NCBI GenBank assembly: GCA_020638995.1
Contig: JACKHM010000006.1
Span: 186,001 to 250,000 of the forward strand
Length of the DNA: 64,000 nt
Direction: 5' to 3'
DNA from: Planctomycetaceae bacterium
GTDB taxonomy: Bacteria; Planctomycetota; Planctomycetia; Pirellulales; Pirellulaceae
Position 1 is the first letter of the stretch, and each line of letters begins with the position of its first letter. The notes under the pieces were generated by a model. That model worked only from the letters and a program-made list of their open reading frames with translations. It did not search any database and was not told where the DNA came from. Made by a program: the position numbers and the translations under genes. Positions 35,521 to 43,443 of the stretch are shown in pieces.

Positions 35521-36999
35521 TCAATCGACGGTTCTGCGGCCGTAAAGTGTTCCACACACTGCAATGGCCGCGTTAACAGCCAAGCCAAACAGCCCCGGAT
35601 GAATGCCGGCGACTTTCGAATAGTCCGCATCGCTGAATTGATCGACAGCGAGAATCCCAAACACGACCGCTAGTCCGGCAATGATCCCGAGCAAAGTAGG
35701 AGTTGCGCGAAGCGTTGGCCAATGCAAACCGATAAAAAATGCCGGAGCGAGTTGTACGAGCAAGTCGAACTTTCGATCCAGTAACTTGACAAGTGTCGTA
35801 TCCCGCAACTGAATCGCAAGAATGACGAGCACGGCGATCAGCGCCCATGAGCAAATCTTGCCAACTCGTGTCAGGTGCTTTTCCGTCGCTTGCGGGTTGA
35901 GGTACCTTCCGTACAAGTCCTTGGTGAGCATCGACGAGATTGATAACAGCACGGAATCGGCTGTCGACATGATGGCGGCGAGGATCGCAGAGAAGAGAAC
36001 GACCACCAACCAACGCCCGACCAGCGAGTGCTCTTGAACTCTGCGGCAAATCACCGTGAGCAGTGTATCGGAGCGGGCCAGATCGGGAATATGTGCCAGA
36101 CCGATAATGCCAACAATCAACGCGATCAGTGCGGTTGTCAGTGGCAAAAACGCCATCACGATCAGGCTGCGACGCAATGTTGTTGCCGAGTTCGCGGCGT
36201 AGATACGCTGAATGGCTTGCGGATATAGTGCTCCTCCGATACCGACAATCAATACATAGCTCGCCCATTCGCGTGATCCTGCCCAGTTCGGAGGGGAGAC
36301 CTTTTCGGGAGCCACTTGCCGGACAATCTGCGTTGCCTCGGCCAGCGAGCCGAACTCGCGAAACACCAAAATCAAGAGCACAACGAATCCAACCAATAAC
36401 ACCGATCCTTGAATCACATCGGTCCAGGCAACAGCGCGAAATCCGCCCAACGTCTCGTACACGACAATGACCAAGGCGAGAATGATTACGCCGCCAGCGT
36501 AGGCGCGAATCGGATCGAATGTCGTTAACCCCTCCACGGCATTCCCCATCGCCATTAGTTGAGCAAGTAGAAAATTTGCAATCGCGATGATCATTAACAG
36601 CGACGCAAGGCAACTTAGCGCCGGCGAACGAAATCGATGCTCGATAAAATCGGTCGGAGTAATGAAACCTTGATGCTTGGCCAGACGAAATAACTTGGGG
36701 GCTAACAACAGGTAAAAGACGACGATTGACGTCATGAAGTGGACACAGACGGTCCAAGCGAAACCCACACGATAAGTCTTGCCCGTGAAGGCGAACAACG
36801 TATTGCCGCTGTATTGAGTCGAGTAGAGCGTTAACAACAACACAACAAAGCCGATGCCGTTGCCGGCAAGGTAAAAATCTTTTAGCGAGTTCTCTTCACG
36901 TGCGCGATAGCCAACCAAGCCGATCACGACGAGACTCGCCAAGTAGATCCCGATGAAAACCATCTCGCCGGGCGTAAATGGTATGAGTTGATCGTTCAT
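35521..36999 (-). CDS. sodium:solute symporter family protein
   Basis: 492 residues from the ATG at 36999. Typical SSS core with about 13 hydrophobic segments: LVVIGLVGYRAREENSLKDF, YLAGNGIGFVVLLLTLYSTQ, FITPTDFIEHRFRSPALSCL, YETLGGFRAVAWTDVIQGSV, ALYPQAIQRIYAANSATTLR, FSAILAAIMSTADSVLLSIS. The STADS sequence in the eighth core helix forms part of the sodium site. The start overlaps the stop of the 72-residue gene upstream by an ATGA, so the two are made together. The imported solute is unknown; proximity to sulfatases suggests uptake of a released sugar or acid. Confidence 0.9.
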   Translation of the reverse strand: MNDQLIPFTPGEMVFIGIYLASLVVIGLVGYRAREENSLKDFYLAGNGIGFVVLLLTLYSTQYSGNTLFAFTGKTYRVGFAWTVCVHFMTSIVVFYLLLAPKLFRLAKHQGFITPTDFIEHRFRSPALSCLASLLMIIAIANFLLAQLMAMGNAVEGLTTFDPIRAYAGGVIILALVIVVYETLGGFRAVAWTDVIQGSVLLVGFVVLLILVFREFGSLAEATQIVRQVAPEKVSPPNWAGSREWASYVLIVGIGGALYPQAIQRIYAANSATTLRRSLIVMAFLPLTTALIALIVGIIGLAHIPDLARSDTLLTVICRRVQEHSLVGRWLVVVLFSAILAAIMSTADSVLLSISSMLTKDLYGRYLNPQATEKHLTRVGKICSWALIAVLVILAIQLRDTTLVKLLDRKFDLLVQLAPAFFIGLHWPTLRATPTLLGIIAGLAVVFGILAVDQFSDADYSKVAGIHPGLFGLAVNAAIAVCGTLYGRRTVD

Positions 37000-37214
37000 G
37001 AACGGTCCCCGTCTGCCTGCTCCCCGGGCCAGGGAGCGTTTAGCAGCCACGCCGTATAGCAGGATACGAGTGCAGAGCCGACCAGCGCACTCACCGCCCA
37101 CCGCGGCATGCCAAACAGCGTGACGTTTGCACCAGGGATCCAATGCCAGTACCAAGGGACCGACAAAACCAGCAACAGGCTGTACGTTAACCAAACTTGG
37201 AAGGAGTTACGCAT
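36996..37214 (-). CDS. small two-helix membrane protein partnering the symporter (DUF3311-like)
   Basis: 72 residues with two hydrophobic segments: about 7-22 (VWLTYSLLLVLSVPWYW) and 38-58 (WAVSALVGSALVSCYTAWLL). A charged tail (PGEQADGDRS) ends at the TGA that overlaps the symporter ATG. The size, two helices and position immediately before an SSS transporter fit DUF3311-type small subunits. Sequence-level assignment is tentative. Confidence 0.65.
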   Translation of the reverse strand: MRNSFQVWLTYSLLLVLSVPWYWHWIPGANVTLFGMPRWAVSALVGSALVSCYTAWLLNAPWPGEQADGDRS

Positions 37215-37264
37215 GAGCGGATTCTAAGGGGTTCGCGCGGAACGGTCAGCTAGAGAGAACTTAG

Positions 37265-38350
37265 CTACCGCTCATTGAGTGAAGACGATTCCTCGTGCCA
37301 CTCGGGCGGCAACTCGATGGGCAACATTACCGACACGATCGTGCCTTGTCCAACGACGCTATGAATTGTGGCTTTGCCGCCTAGCAGTCTCGCTCGCTCA
37401 CGAATTCCCTCCAGGCCGAAATGGTGATCCCCGATCTGGCTAATGTCAAACCCGGCACCTCGGTCCTCGATTTGAATCTGGAACATCGATCCGGTTTGTT
37501 GGAGTCGAACTTCGGCGTCTTGCACGCCCGCATGACGACGTACGTTGCTCAGAGATTCCTGGACGATCCGAAACACCATGCCTTCGAGCATCGGTGCCAG
37601 CCGATCAAATTCAACATCGTGAACGAATGTTACGTTCAACCGTTGAATCGATTGTTCTTCGGCGACCAAGTAGTTTATAGCTTCGACCACACCCATCTCG
37701 TCGATGATCATCGGCCGCAGCGTCGTGATCATGCGCCGCCCTTCGCCGATGGCCTTGCGCAGCAATCCGCGCAACAAGATCAACTCTTGCACGCAATCCG
37801 CCTCAATCGGTGCTACGCACTCGATAACCGTTTCGAGAGCCATCTGTGCGCCGACGATGTCTTGCACAAGACCATCATGAATGTCGTACGCCAAAAGTTG
37901 GAGCAGTCGCTCATGATGCCGAACGAGGTGGCGTTCGGAAAGCTTGCGTTCGGTAACATCCTCAGCGATGCCCAGGATTTGCGTTGGGGCCCCGCTCGCG
38001 TCTCGCTCGGTCACGACCTCCCGTCGGCGCACCCAGCGCCAGCGCCCATCGTGATGCCTCATTCGGCACTCACGGTCGATAACCTCTCCCTCTCCGAGAT
38101 CCGCGTAACTCCAATCGCGGTGCCGTACCAGATCGTTGGGGTGCGTGTGGCATTCAAAGAATTTTAGCCCCTGGCTCGTCACGTCAGAAGCATCATACCC
38201 AAGAAGGTCGGCAACACGCTTACCAACGCACAGCAGACGTTTGTCGAGCAAATCTGCACTGTACGCAAAAACAGGCAGGTGCTCAAAGAGAACACTGCAG
38301 ACAGGCGGACGACTAGTGGTACCATCACGCGGTCGTACTTCTCTGTCCAT
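37265..38350 (-). CDS. PAS-domain sensor histidine kinase (HisKA_3)
   Basis: 361 residues from the ATG at 38350; the frame is open to a TTG at 38446. PAS/PAC domain about 20-138 (VFAYSADLLDKRLLCVGKRV, MRHHDGRWRWVRRREV, GIAEDVTERK). HisKA_3 domain with H158 (LLQLLAYDIHDGLVQDIVGA). HATPase_c: FRIVQESLSNVRRHAGVQDA, IEDRGAGFD and HFGLEGIRERARLLGGKATI. No transmembrane segment, so a cytoplasmic sensor. It follows the STAS gene (ends overlapping the longer start). No response regulator is adjacent; the NarL-type regulator at 18226 is a possible but unproven partner. Confidence 0.9.
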   Translation of the reverse strand: MDREVRPRDGTTSRPPVCSVLFEHLPVFAYSADLLDKRLLCVGKRVADLLGYDASDVTSQGLKFFECHTHPNDLVRHRDWSYADLGEGEVIDRECRMRHHDGRWRWVRRREVVTERDASGAPTQILGIAEDVTERKLSERHLVRHHERLLQLLAYDIHDGLVQDIVGAQMALETVIECVAPIEADCVQELILLRGLLRKAIGEGRRMITTLRPMIIDEMGVVEAINYLVAEEQSIQRLNVTFVHDVEFDRLAPMLEGMVFRIVQESLSNVRRHAGVQDAEVRLQQTGSMFQIQIEDRGAGFDISQIGDHHFGLEGIRERARLLGGKATIHSVVGQGTIVSVMLPIELPPEWHEESSSLNER

Positions 38351-38430
38351 CAACTTCGACCGGTGGGCTGAAAGACGATAGGGCTGCGAAGAAGCTCGCA
38401 ACCCAAAGACGAATTCCTCCGACAGTGCCG

Positions 38431-38805
38431 CTACTTGCCGAACCAACCGCCTCCACCTGCAAACGCCTTCAATGCTTTCTCTTCGTCTGCGAGGATCTTG
38501 AACACTTTGTTGAGGCGAGTGATCTTGAAGACTTCGAGAACATTCGGAGAAATGTTGCAGAATTTCAATTCAATTTCAGCAGTCTTGGCTTTCTTGTTTA
38601 GAAGGACCAACTTGCCGATCATCGCTGACGACATGAACTGGACGCCCTGGAAGTTCAGCAGCATCTTCTTACCTTGCGAAGCAGCAGTAACCATTTCCAT
38701 CAACTCGGAGCCGATTTGCTGGATGCGAGCCTCGTCGAGAATCTTTGCGTCCGTAAAGTTTACGACTAAGACGCCTTCCTCTTCTCGCGACTTCAGTGAC
38801 GACAT
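38431..38805 (-). CDS. STAS-domain protein (anti-sigma-factor antagonist type)
   Basis: 124 residues: VLVVNFTDAKILDEARIQQI, KKMLLNFQGVQFMSSAMIGK and LVLLNKKAKTAEIELKFCNI, ending FAGGGGWFGK. The conserved serine of SpoIIAA-type antagonists lies in FMSSAMIG (about residue 59 or 60). In partner-switching systems a kinase phosphorylates this serine; no RsbW-like kinase is in the window. Upstream of the PAS kinase on the same strand. Confidence 0.9.
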   Translation of the reverse strand: MSSLKSREEEGVLVVNFTDAKILDEARIQQIGSELMEMVTAASQGKKMLLNFQGVQFMSSAMIGKLVLLNKKAKTAEIELKFCNISPNVLEVFKITRLNKVFKILADEEKALKAFAGGGGWFGK

Positions 38806-38956
38806 AGTGGTCTTCCGTTTCGAATTATCTAACTATCGGTCGATCCGGTTCGGTTACCCCGAACTGCTAATACCTAAACAAGTTAGCATGGCGACCGCCA
38901 AGTTGCAATCAACCCTGGAAGATTCGCCGGCCTGAGGTTCACCGTCGGGAGTCAAA

Positions 38957-40495
38957 CTAGGTCCAAATGTTGCGATCGAGCATCCGGTAGTTCACCGCTT
39001 CGTGCAAATGTGACTGCTGGATATCGAGGCTCCCGTCCAGATCAGCGATCGTTCTGGCAACCCGCAAGACCTTGTCATGCGCCCGAGCGGAAAGTCCTAA
39101 CTCGTTGACGCTAGATTTCAACAGATTCGCACACGGTTCGTCAAGCGGGCAGAAGCGACGAATTTGCTGGGATTTCATTTTCGCGTTGGAACGCACCCGG
39201 AATCTCGCGAATCGCTCGGATTGGAGTTGACGGGCTGCAATCACTTGTGCCCGCATTTCTTCGCTCGACGTCCCCGCGGTGCCCGCTGTCAACTCCTGAA
39301 ACGGCACGGCTGGTACTTCGATATGGATGTCGATCCTGTCGAGCAGCGGACCGCTGACCTTTGCCATATAACGCTCGATTTGTGGCACCGAGCAGTGGCA
39401 ATCGCGGCGCGGATCGTTTCGATACCCGCAAGGACAAGGATTCAAGGCCGCAATCAGGATAAAGTCTGCTGGGAAGGTCGTCGACGTGAGCGCGCGAGAA
39501 ATCGTCACGGTACCGTCCTCCAAGGGCTGACGCAGCACTTCAAGGGTCCGACGATTGAATTCGGGTAACTCGTCGAGGAACAGAACGCCGTTGTGCGAGA
39601 GACTAATTTCGCCTGGTGCCGGCGTGCTCCCGCCACCAACAAGTCCTGCGTCGCTAATCGTATGATGCGGGTCGCGGAACGGTCGCCGAGCCATTAGCGG
39701 CTGGCCAGCAGCGAGTCGACCCACCGCGCTGTAAATTCTCGTGGTTTCGATGGACTCGGCTGCGGACAACGGAGGGAGAATTGTCGGCGTTCGCTTTGCC
39801 AGCATTGTCTTGCCCGATCCTGGAGGGCCGATCATCAGGAGGTTGTGTGCTCCTGCCGCTGCGATTGTCAGGGCTCGTTTTGCCATCTCCTGGCCGCGGA
39901 CGTCGGAAAAGTCGTCTTCGTACGCGGAGAACTTGTCGAATAACTTTTCAATACCCGAGGGTGTTGGTTCGATTTCTAGTTCACCCGAGAAAAAACCAAC
40001 CGCCTGCGAGAGGCTTTCAACCGCGATGACTTCAATATCCTCGACTACCGCGGCTTCGCGCGCGCTCGCCGCTGGGACAATCAGACCGCGAAGTCCCTTC
40101 TGCCTTGCGGCGGCAATTGCCATCGAGAGCGCGCCCTTCACGGGCCGTGTGGCTCCTTCGAGTGACAACTCGCCAACGACTGCATATTGCTCGAACATGT
40201 CGGCGCCAATTTGACCACTGCCGGCCAAGATTCCAAGCGTAATCGGCAAATCAAACGAAGCTGCCTGTTTCGGCAACTCGGCTGGGGCCAGATTGATGAC
40301 GATGCGGTCCTGTGGACGCAAAAAACCTGAATTGACAATCGCCCGCTCAACCCGGTGCGTACTCTCCTTGACCGCGGCTTCGGGCAGTCCGACCAAGACG
40401 GTCTTCGGTATCGCCCCGGGAGAGACATCTACTTCGACTTCGACGGGAAGCGCCTCGATCCCGAGCAGCGAAAACGTGTTTAGCTTTGCCAGCAT
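38957..40495 (-). CDS. YifB/ComM-family magnesium-chelatase-like AAA+ ATPase
   Basis: 512 residues, full length for the family. N-terminal ChlI-like domain (GLPEAAVKESTHRVERAIVN, SGQIGADMFEQYAVVGELSL), Walker A GPPGSGKT at 223-230, Walker B VLFLDELPEF, and a zinc-like Cys cluster (NPCPCGYRNDPRRDCHC), then a C-terminal helical domain (LSARAHDKVLRVARTIADLD). ComM is a hexameric helicase promoting branch migration during integration of transformed DNA in other bacteria. Alone here; followed upstream by a divergent HEAT-repeat gene. Confidence 0.95.
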   Translation of the reverse strand: MLAKLNTFSLLGIEALPVEVEVDVSPGAIPKTVLVGLPEAAVKESTHRVERAIVNSGFLRPQDRIVINLAPAELPKQAASFDLPITLGILAGSGQIGADMFEQYAVVGELSLEGATRPVKGALSMAIAAARQKGLRGLIVPAASAREAAVVEDIEVIAVESLSQAVGFFSGELEIEPTPSGIEKLFDKFSAYEDDFSDVRGQEMAKRALTIAAAGAHNLLMIGPPGSGKTMLAKRTPTILPPLSAAESIETTRIYSAVGRLAAGQPLMARRPFRDPHHTISDAGLVGGGSTPAPGEISLSHNGVLFLDELPEFNRRTLEVLRQPLEDGTVTISRALTSTTFPADFILIAALNPCPCGYRNDPRRDCHCSVPQIERYMAKVSGPLLDRIDIHIEVPAVPFQELTAGTAGTSSEEMRAQVIAARQLQSERFARFRVRSNAKMKSQQIRRFCPLDEPCANLLKSSVNELGLSARAHDKVLRVARTIADLDGSLDIQQSHLHEAVNYRMLDRNIWT

Positions 40496-40653
40496 TGGAG
40501 TACCCCTTTGTTTGCGAACACGCCATTGTGAGGGCTGCTGAATTCAGAAGCAACCAGCGGTCGGCACAAGCGCCGGCGTGAACACGGTACGATATTGGCT
40601 TCTGGTGCCAGCTGGCACTTAAATTGCGTGCGATATAGTACCGGAGGCTGTTC

Positions 40654-41907
40654 ATGTTCCAGCTATACCGAAATTCTGCGAAAATTGGCTTGGTGGGAGC
40701 CATTGTCGCTTTTCCCGCTTTTTCCAGGGCGGACTTCCAGGAACGTGCGGAAGAGCGCGTAAGCGTGCAAACACGGTCAGCCGAAAAGCTGTATGACGGC
40801 GAGCCGCTCGAAGTGTGGCGGCGGCGATTTAGCGATATCGATCCAAATTCCGAATACGCGGCCGAGTACGCCGCTGGATTGTTAGAGATCGTCGCGGATC
40901 GTCAAGCACCTGACAGCATCCGCGAGCGTGCGGCAACAACGCTTGGACGGATCGGCAAGCCAGCTGTTGCCGCAGTGCCCATCCTAGGCGATATCCTCGT
41001 CGACACCGAGGAGCCGCTCTTGAATCGATTGTGGGCCGGTCGGGCACTCGGCTACTTCGGCAAATATGCAGCGCCAGCCACCAACGAGCTGATTACTTTT
41101 CTCTTCGACGAAGGTGTTCCAATACGTCATCGTCCTGTGCCAGTCGAGGCTTTGGGGTTGATCGGAAGCGGCCACCCGAATGTTGTACCGGCGATGATAC
41201 GCCTGTTTCAAACAGAGCCTACGGAAGACGGCGTTCTATCGGCGAGTGATGCGACGCTATTAAGAGAGCTCGCAACGGAAGCGTTTGCTTTGATGAAAGA
41301 GGAGGCGGACATTGTAGCTCCGCTCTTGATGCGAGCCATTCGCGATCCGTCAGAAGTGGAATCCATTCGGCGAAAATCGGTCATAGCGATCGGGCAAATC
41401 GGATCGAATGCGGCTATCGCCATACCGGTCCTCGTCGAATCTTTAGAGTTCGATTCGTCTGAGGCTGTCCGTGACGAAGCCGCTCGTGCGTTGGCCAAGC
41501 TTGGCGAACCAGCGTATGTCGTCATGCAACGGTACCTTGCACATCCCGATCCGAATGTTCGTTGGCGAATTGCGTTCGCGTGTGGCGAAATTAAATCGCC
41601 TCCACAAATCATCGTCGACGCAGTATCGAAAGCCGTGTTGGATTCCGACGAGTTGGTAAGTATCTCCGCAGCGGAGTCGCTCGGAAAAATAGGCACCGAT
41701 CGTCGGGACTTTATCAAAGCAGCAATTGCACTGCTTGAGAGCGATGATCGACAGATCCGCATGCGCGCCATGCGATTGATCGTCGGGCATAGCCCCTTGT
41801 CCTCGGGCGAGATTGCCGCCATCGAAGTTCTCGCGCAACACAATCAGGCGGAGACCTCGCGGCTGGCCCGTCTGGTTCTACGGAAGTTGAAGGACACGAA
41901 CGAGTAG
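40654..41907 (+). CDS. secreted HEAT-repeat protein
   Basis: 417 residues. N-terminal hydrophobic segment about 12-26 (IGLVGAIVAFPAFSRA). Several HEAT repeats are easy to see: SIRERAATTLGRIGKPAVAA, LLNRLWAGRALGYFGKYAAP, SIRRKSVIAIGQIGSNAAIA, AVRDEAARALAKLGEPAYVV, NVRWRIAFACGEI and LVSISAAESLGKIGTDRRD. The architecture is an all-helical solenoid for protein contacts in the periplasm or on the surface; partner unknown. Divergent from ComM. Confidence 0.88.
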   Translation: MFQLYRNSAKIGLVGAIVAFPAFSRADFQERAEERVSVQTRSAEKLYDGEPLEVWRRRFSDIDPNSEYAAEYAAGLLEIVADRQAPDSIRERAATTLGRIGKPAVAAVPILGDILVDTEEPLLNRLWAGRALGYFGKYAAPATNELITFLFDEGVPIRHRPVPVEALGLIGSGHPNVVPAMIRLFQTEPTEDGVLSASDATLLRELATEAFALMKEEADIVAPLLMRAIRDPSEVESIRRKSVIAIGQIGSNAAIAIPVLVESLEFDSSEAVRDEAARALAKLGEPAYVVMQRYLAHPDPNVRWRIAFACGEIKSPPQIIVDAVSKAVLDSDELVSISAAESLGKIGTDRRDFIKAAIALLESDDRQIRMRAMRLIVGHSPLSSGEIAAIEVLAQHNQAETSRLARLVLRKLKDTNE

Positions 41908-42019
41908 CGTTTTCCAATCGCTCGTTACGCAACCAACAAACGATCTGGACAGAACGGAGAGCTTCGGATATCCGACGATAGGCGAGTCGTTATGCCAATG
42001 CCGAATTCGTCCCGCTTCG

Positions 42020-43393
42020 TTACACCAGGATGTCCTTGATGATACTCCCGTGGACGTCTGTCAGACGAAAATCGCGACCAGCGTGTCGGTAAGTCAGTTT
42101 GGTGTGATTGATGCCGAGCAGGTGCAGGATCGTAGCGTGCAGGTCGTGGACTTCTACTTTGTCATGCACGATTGATTTGCCGATCTCGTCTGTTTCCCCA
42201 TGAACGATGCCACCCTTGATACCGCCACCGGCCAACCAGATCGAGAAGCAATCGCCATGGTGGCCACGACCATTCTTGCCTTCTTTTGTAGGCGTGCGTC
42301 CAAATTCTGTGGCCCACACGACTAGGGTTTCGTCCAGCATATTGCGTCGCTTGAGGTCTTTGATGAGCGCCGCGATTGGTTGATCGACTGCCTTTGCAAG
42401 CGGTTCGTGCTCTTTCATCTCGCCATGCGAGTCCCAATTGGGGCGGGAACCCGTGTCAATCAATTCGATGAAGCGGACACCTCGTTCCGCCAGTCGGCGT
42501 GCCACAAGACACTGCCAACCGAATCCTACGTTCTCGCCCCGCTTGAGCGCATACTCGGCGAGTGTCGCGTCGTCTTCGCTCGCAACATCGAACGCTTCCG
42601 GTCCAGCGGTCTGCATCTGAAACGCCGTTTCGAAGGACTTGATTCGTGCGGCGAGTTGCAGATCGTCCCGCCTTGTTTGTAAATGGCCGCGATTGAAGGC
42701 ATCTGCCAGACCGAGTTCCAACTCCTGGATTTCGCGCACCCGTGTACGGGGCTGTAGATTCTCGATCGGATGTTCCCCAGGGATAACTCGTGTGCCTTGA
42801 TGGTAGGCTGGCAGAAAGTCACTGGCATAAACTTGCGTTCCACCGTAAGGCAAGTGCGGGGCGATCACGATGAACGAGGGTAGATTCTGGTTGAATGTCC
42901 CGAGTCCATAACTGACCCAAGATCCCATGCTAGGCCGAGCAAATGTGGGTGACCCCGTGTGCATACCGACCGCTGCCTCGGTGTGGTCGAAGTGGGCTGA
43001 CTTCATCGAGCGGATGACGCAGATGTCATCCATCGCTTCACGCAGCTGCGGAAATAGGTCCGTGACTTCTGTTCCACAACGCTTGTTGGCACTGTAAGGG
43101 AATATACTTCCCATCAGCTTGTCTTTGCCGCTGCCGTCACGCCCGTTTGTAGATGGCTTTGGGTCAAATGTTTCAATGTGCGAAACACCGCCGGTCGCAA
43201 ACAGGAAGATTACGCGTTTTGCCTTGGCGTCAAAATGTGGTGATTTCGGTGCAAGTGGTCCGGAAGACGAGACGCTGCTTCTCGCTTCGTCTTCGGCCAG
43301 CAATTCGGAGAGGATTCCCGGCAGGATGATCGACCCGCTCACCATCGAACGAATAACCGAACGCCGCGTTATTGGATAATCTAGCGAGTTCAT
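42020..43393 (-). CDS. DUF1501 family secreted protein
   Basis: 457 residues from the ATG at 43393. Twin-arginine-like signal ITRRSVIRSMVSGSIILPGI. Core: KRVIFLFATGGVSHIETFDP, HFDHTEAAVGMHTGSPTFAR, FGWQCLVARRLAERGVRFIE, LVVWATEFGRTPTKEGKNGR, GHHGDCFSIWLAGGGIKGGI and ILHLLGINHTKLTYRHAGRD. It follows the PSD1 cytochrome gene by 50 bases in the standard planctomycete pairing, downstream of a GntR regulator. Reaction unknown. Confidence 0.92.
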   Translation of the reverse strand: MNSLDYPITRRSVIRSMVSGSIILPGILSELLAEDEARSSVSSSGPLAPKSPHFDAKAKRVIFLFATGGVSHIETFDPKPSTNGRDGSGKDKLMGSIFPYSANKRCGTEVTDLFPQLREAMDDICVIRSMKSAHFDHTEAAVGMHTGSPTFARPSMGSWVSYGLGTFNQNLPSFIVIAPHLPYGGTQVYASDFLPAYHQGTRVIPGEHPIENLQPRTRVREIQELELGLADAFNRGHLQTRRDDLQLAARIKSFETAFQMQTAGPEAFDVASEDDATLAEYALKRGENVGFGWQCLVARRLAERGVRFIELIDTGSRPNWDSHGEMKEHEPLAKAVDQPIAALIKDLKRRNMLDETLVVWATEFGRTPTKEGKNGRGHHGDCFSIWLAGGGIKGGIVHGETDEIGKSIVHDKVEVHDLHATILHLLGINHTKLTYRHAGRDFRLTDVHGSIIKDILV

Positions 43394-43443
43394 CGTTCTA
43401 TTCTTTCTAGTTCGCACTGCTTGTATCTCCGTTGAACTTGCAA

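Noticed and set aside
35573..36757. 394-codon minus-strand ORF
   Set aside because: Alternate frame within the symporter gene; Arg/Cys/Ser-rich with no membrane segments.
37421..38167. 248-codon plus-strand ORF
   Set aside because: Exactly antisense to the PAS histidine kinase, whose domains are unmistakable.
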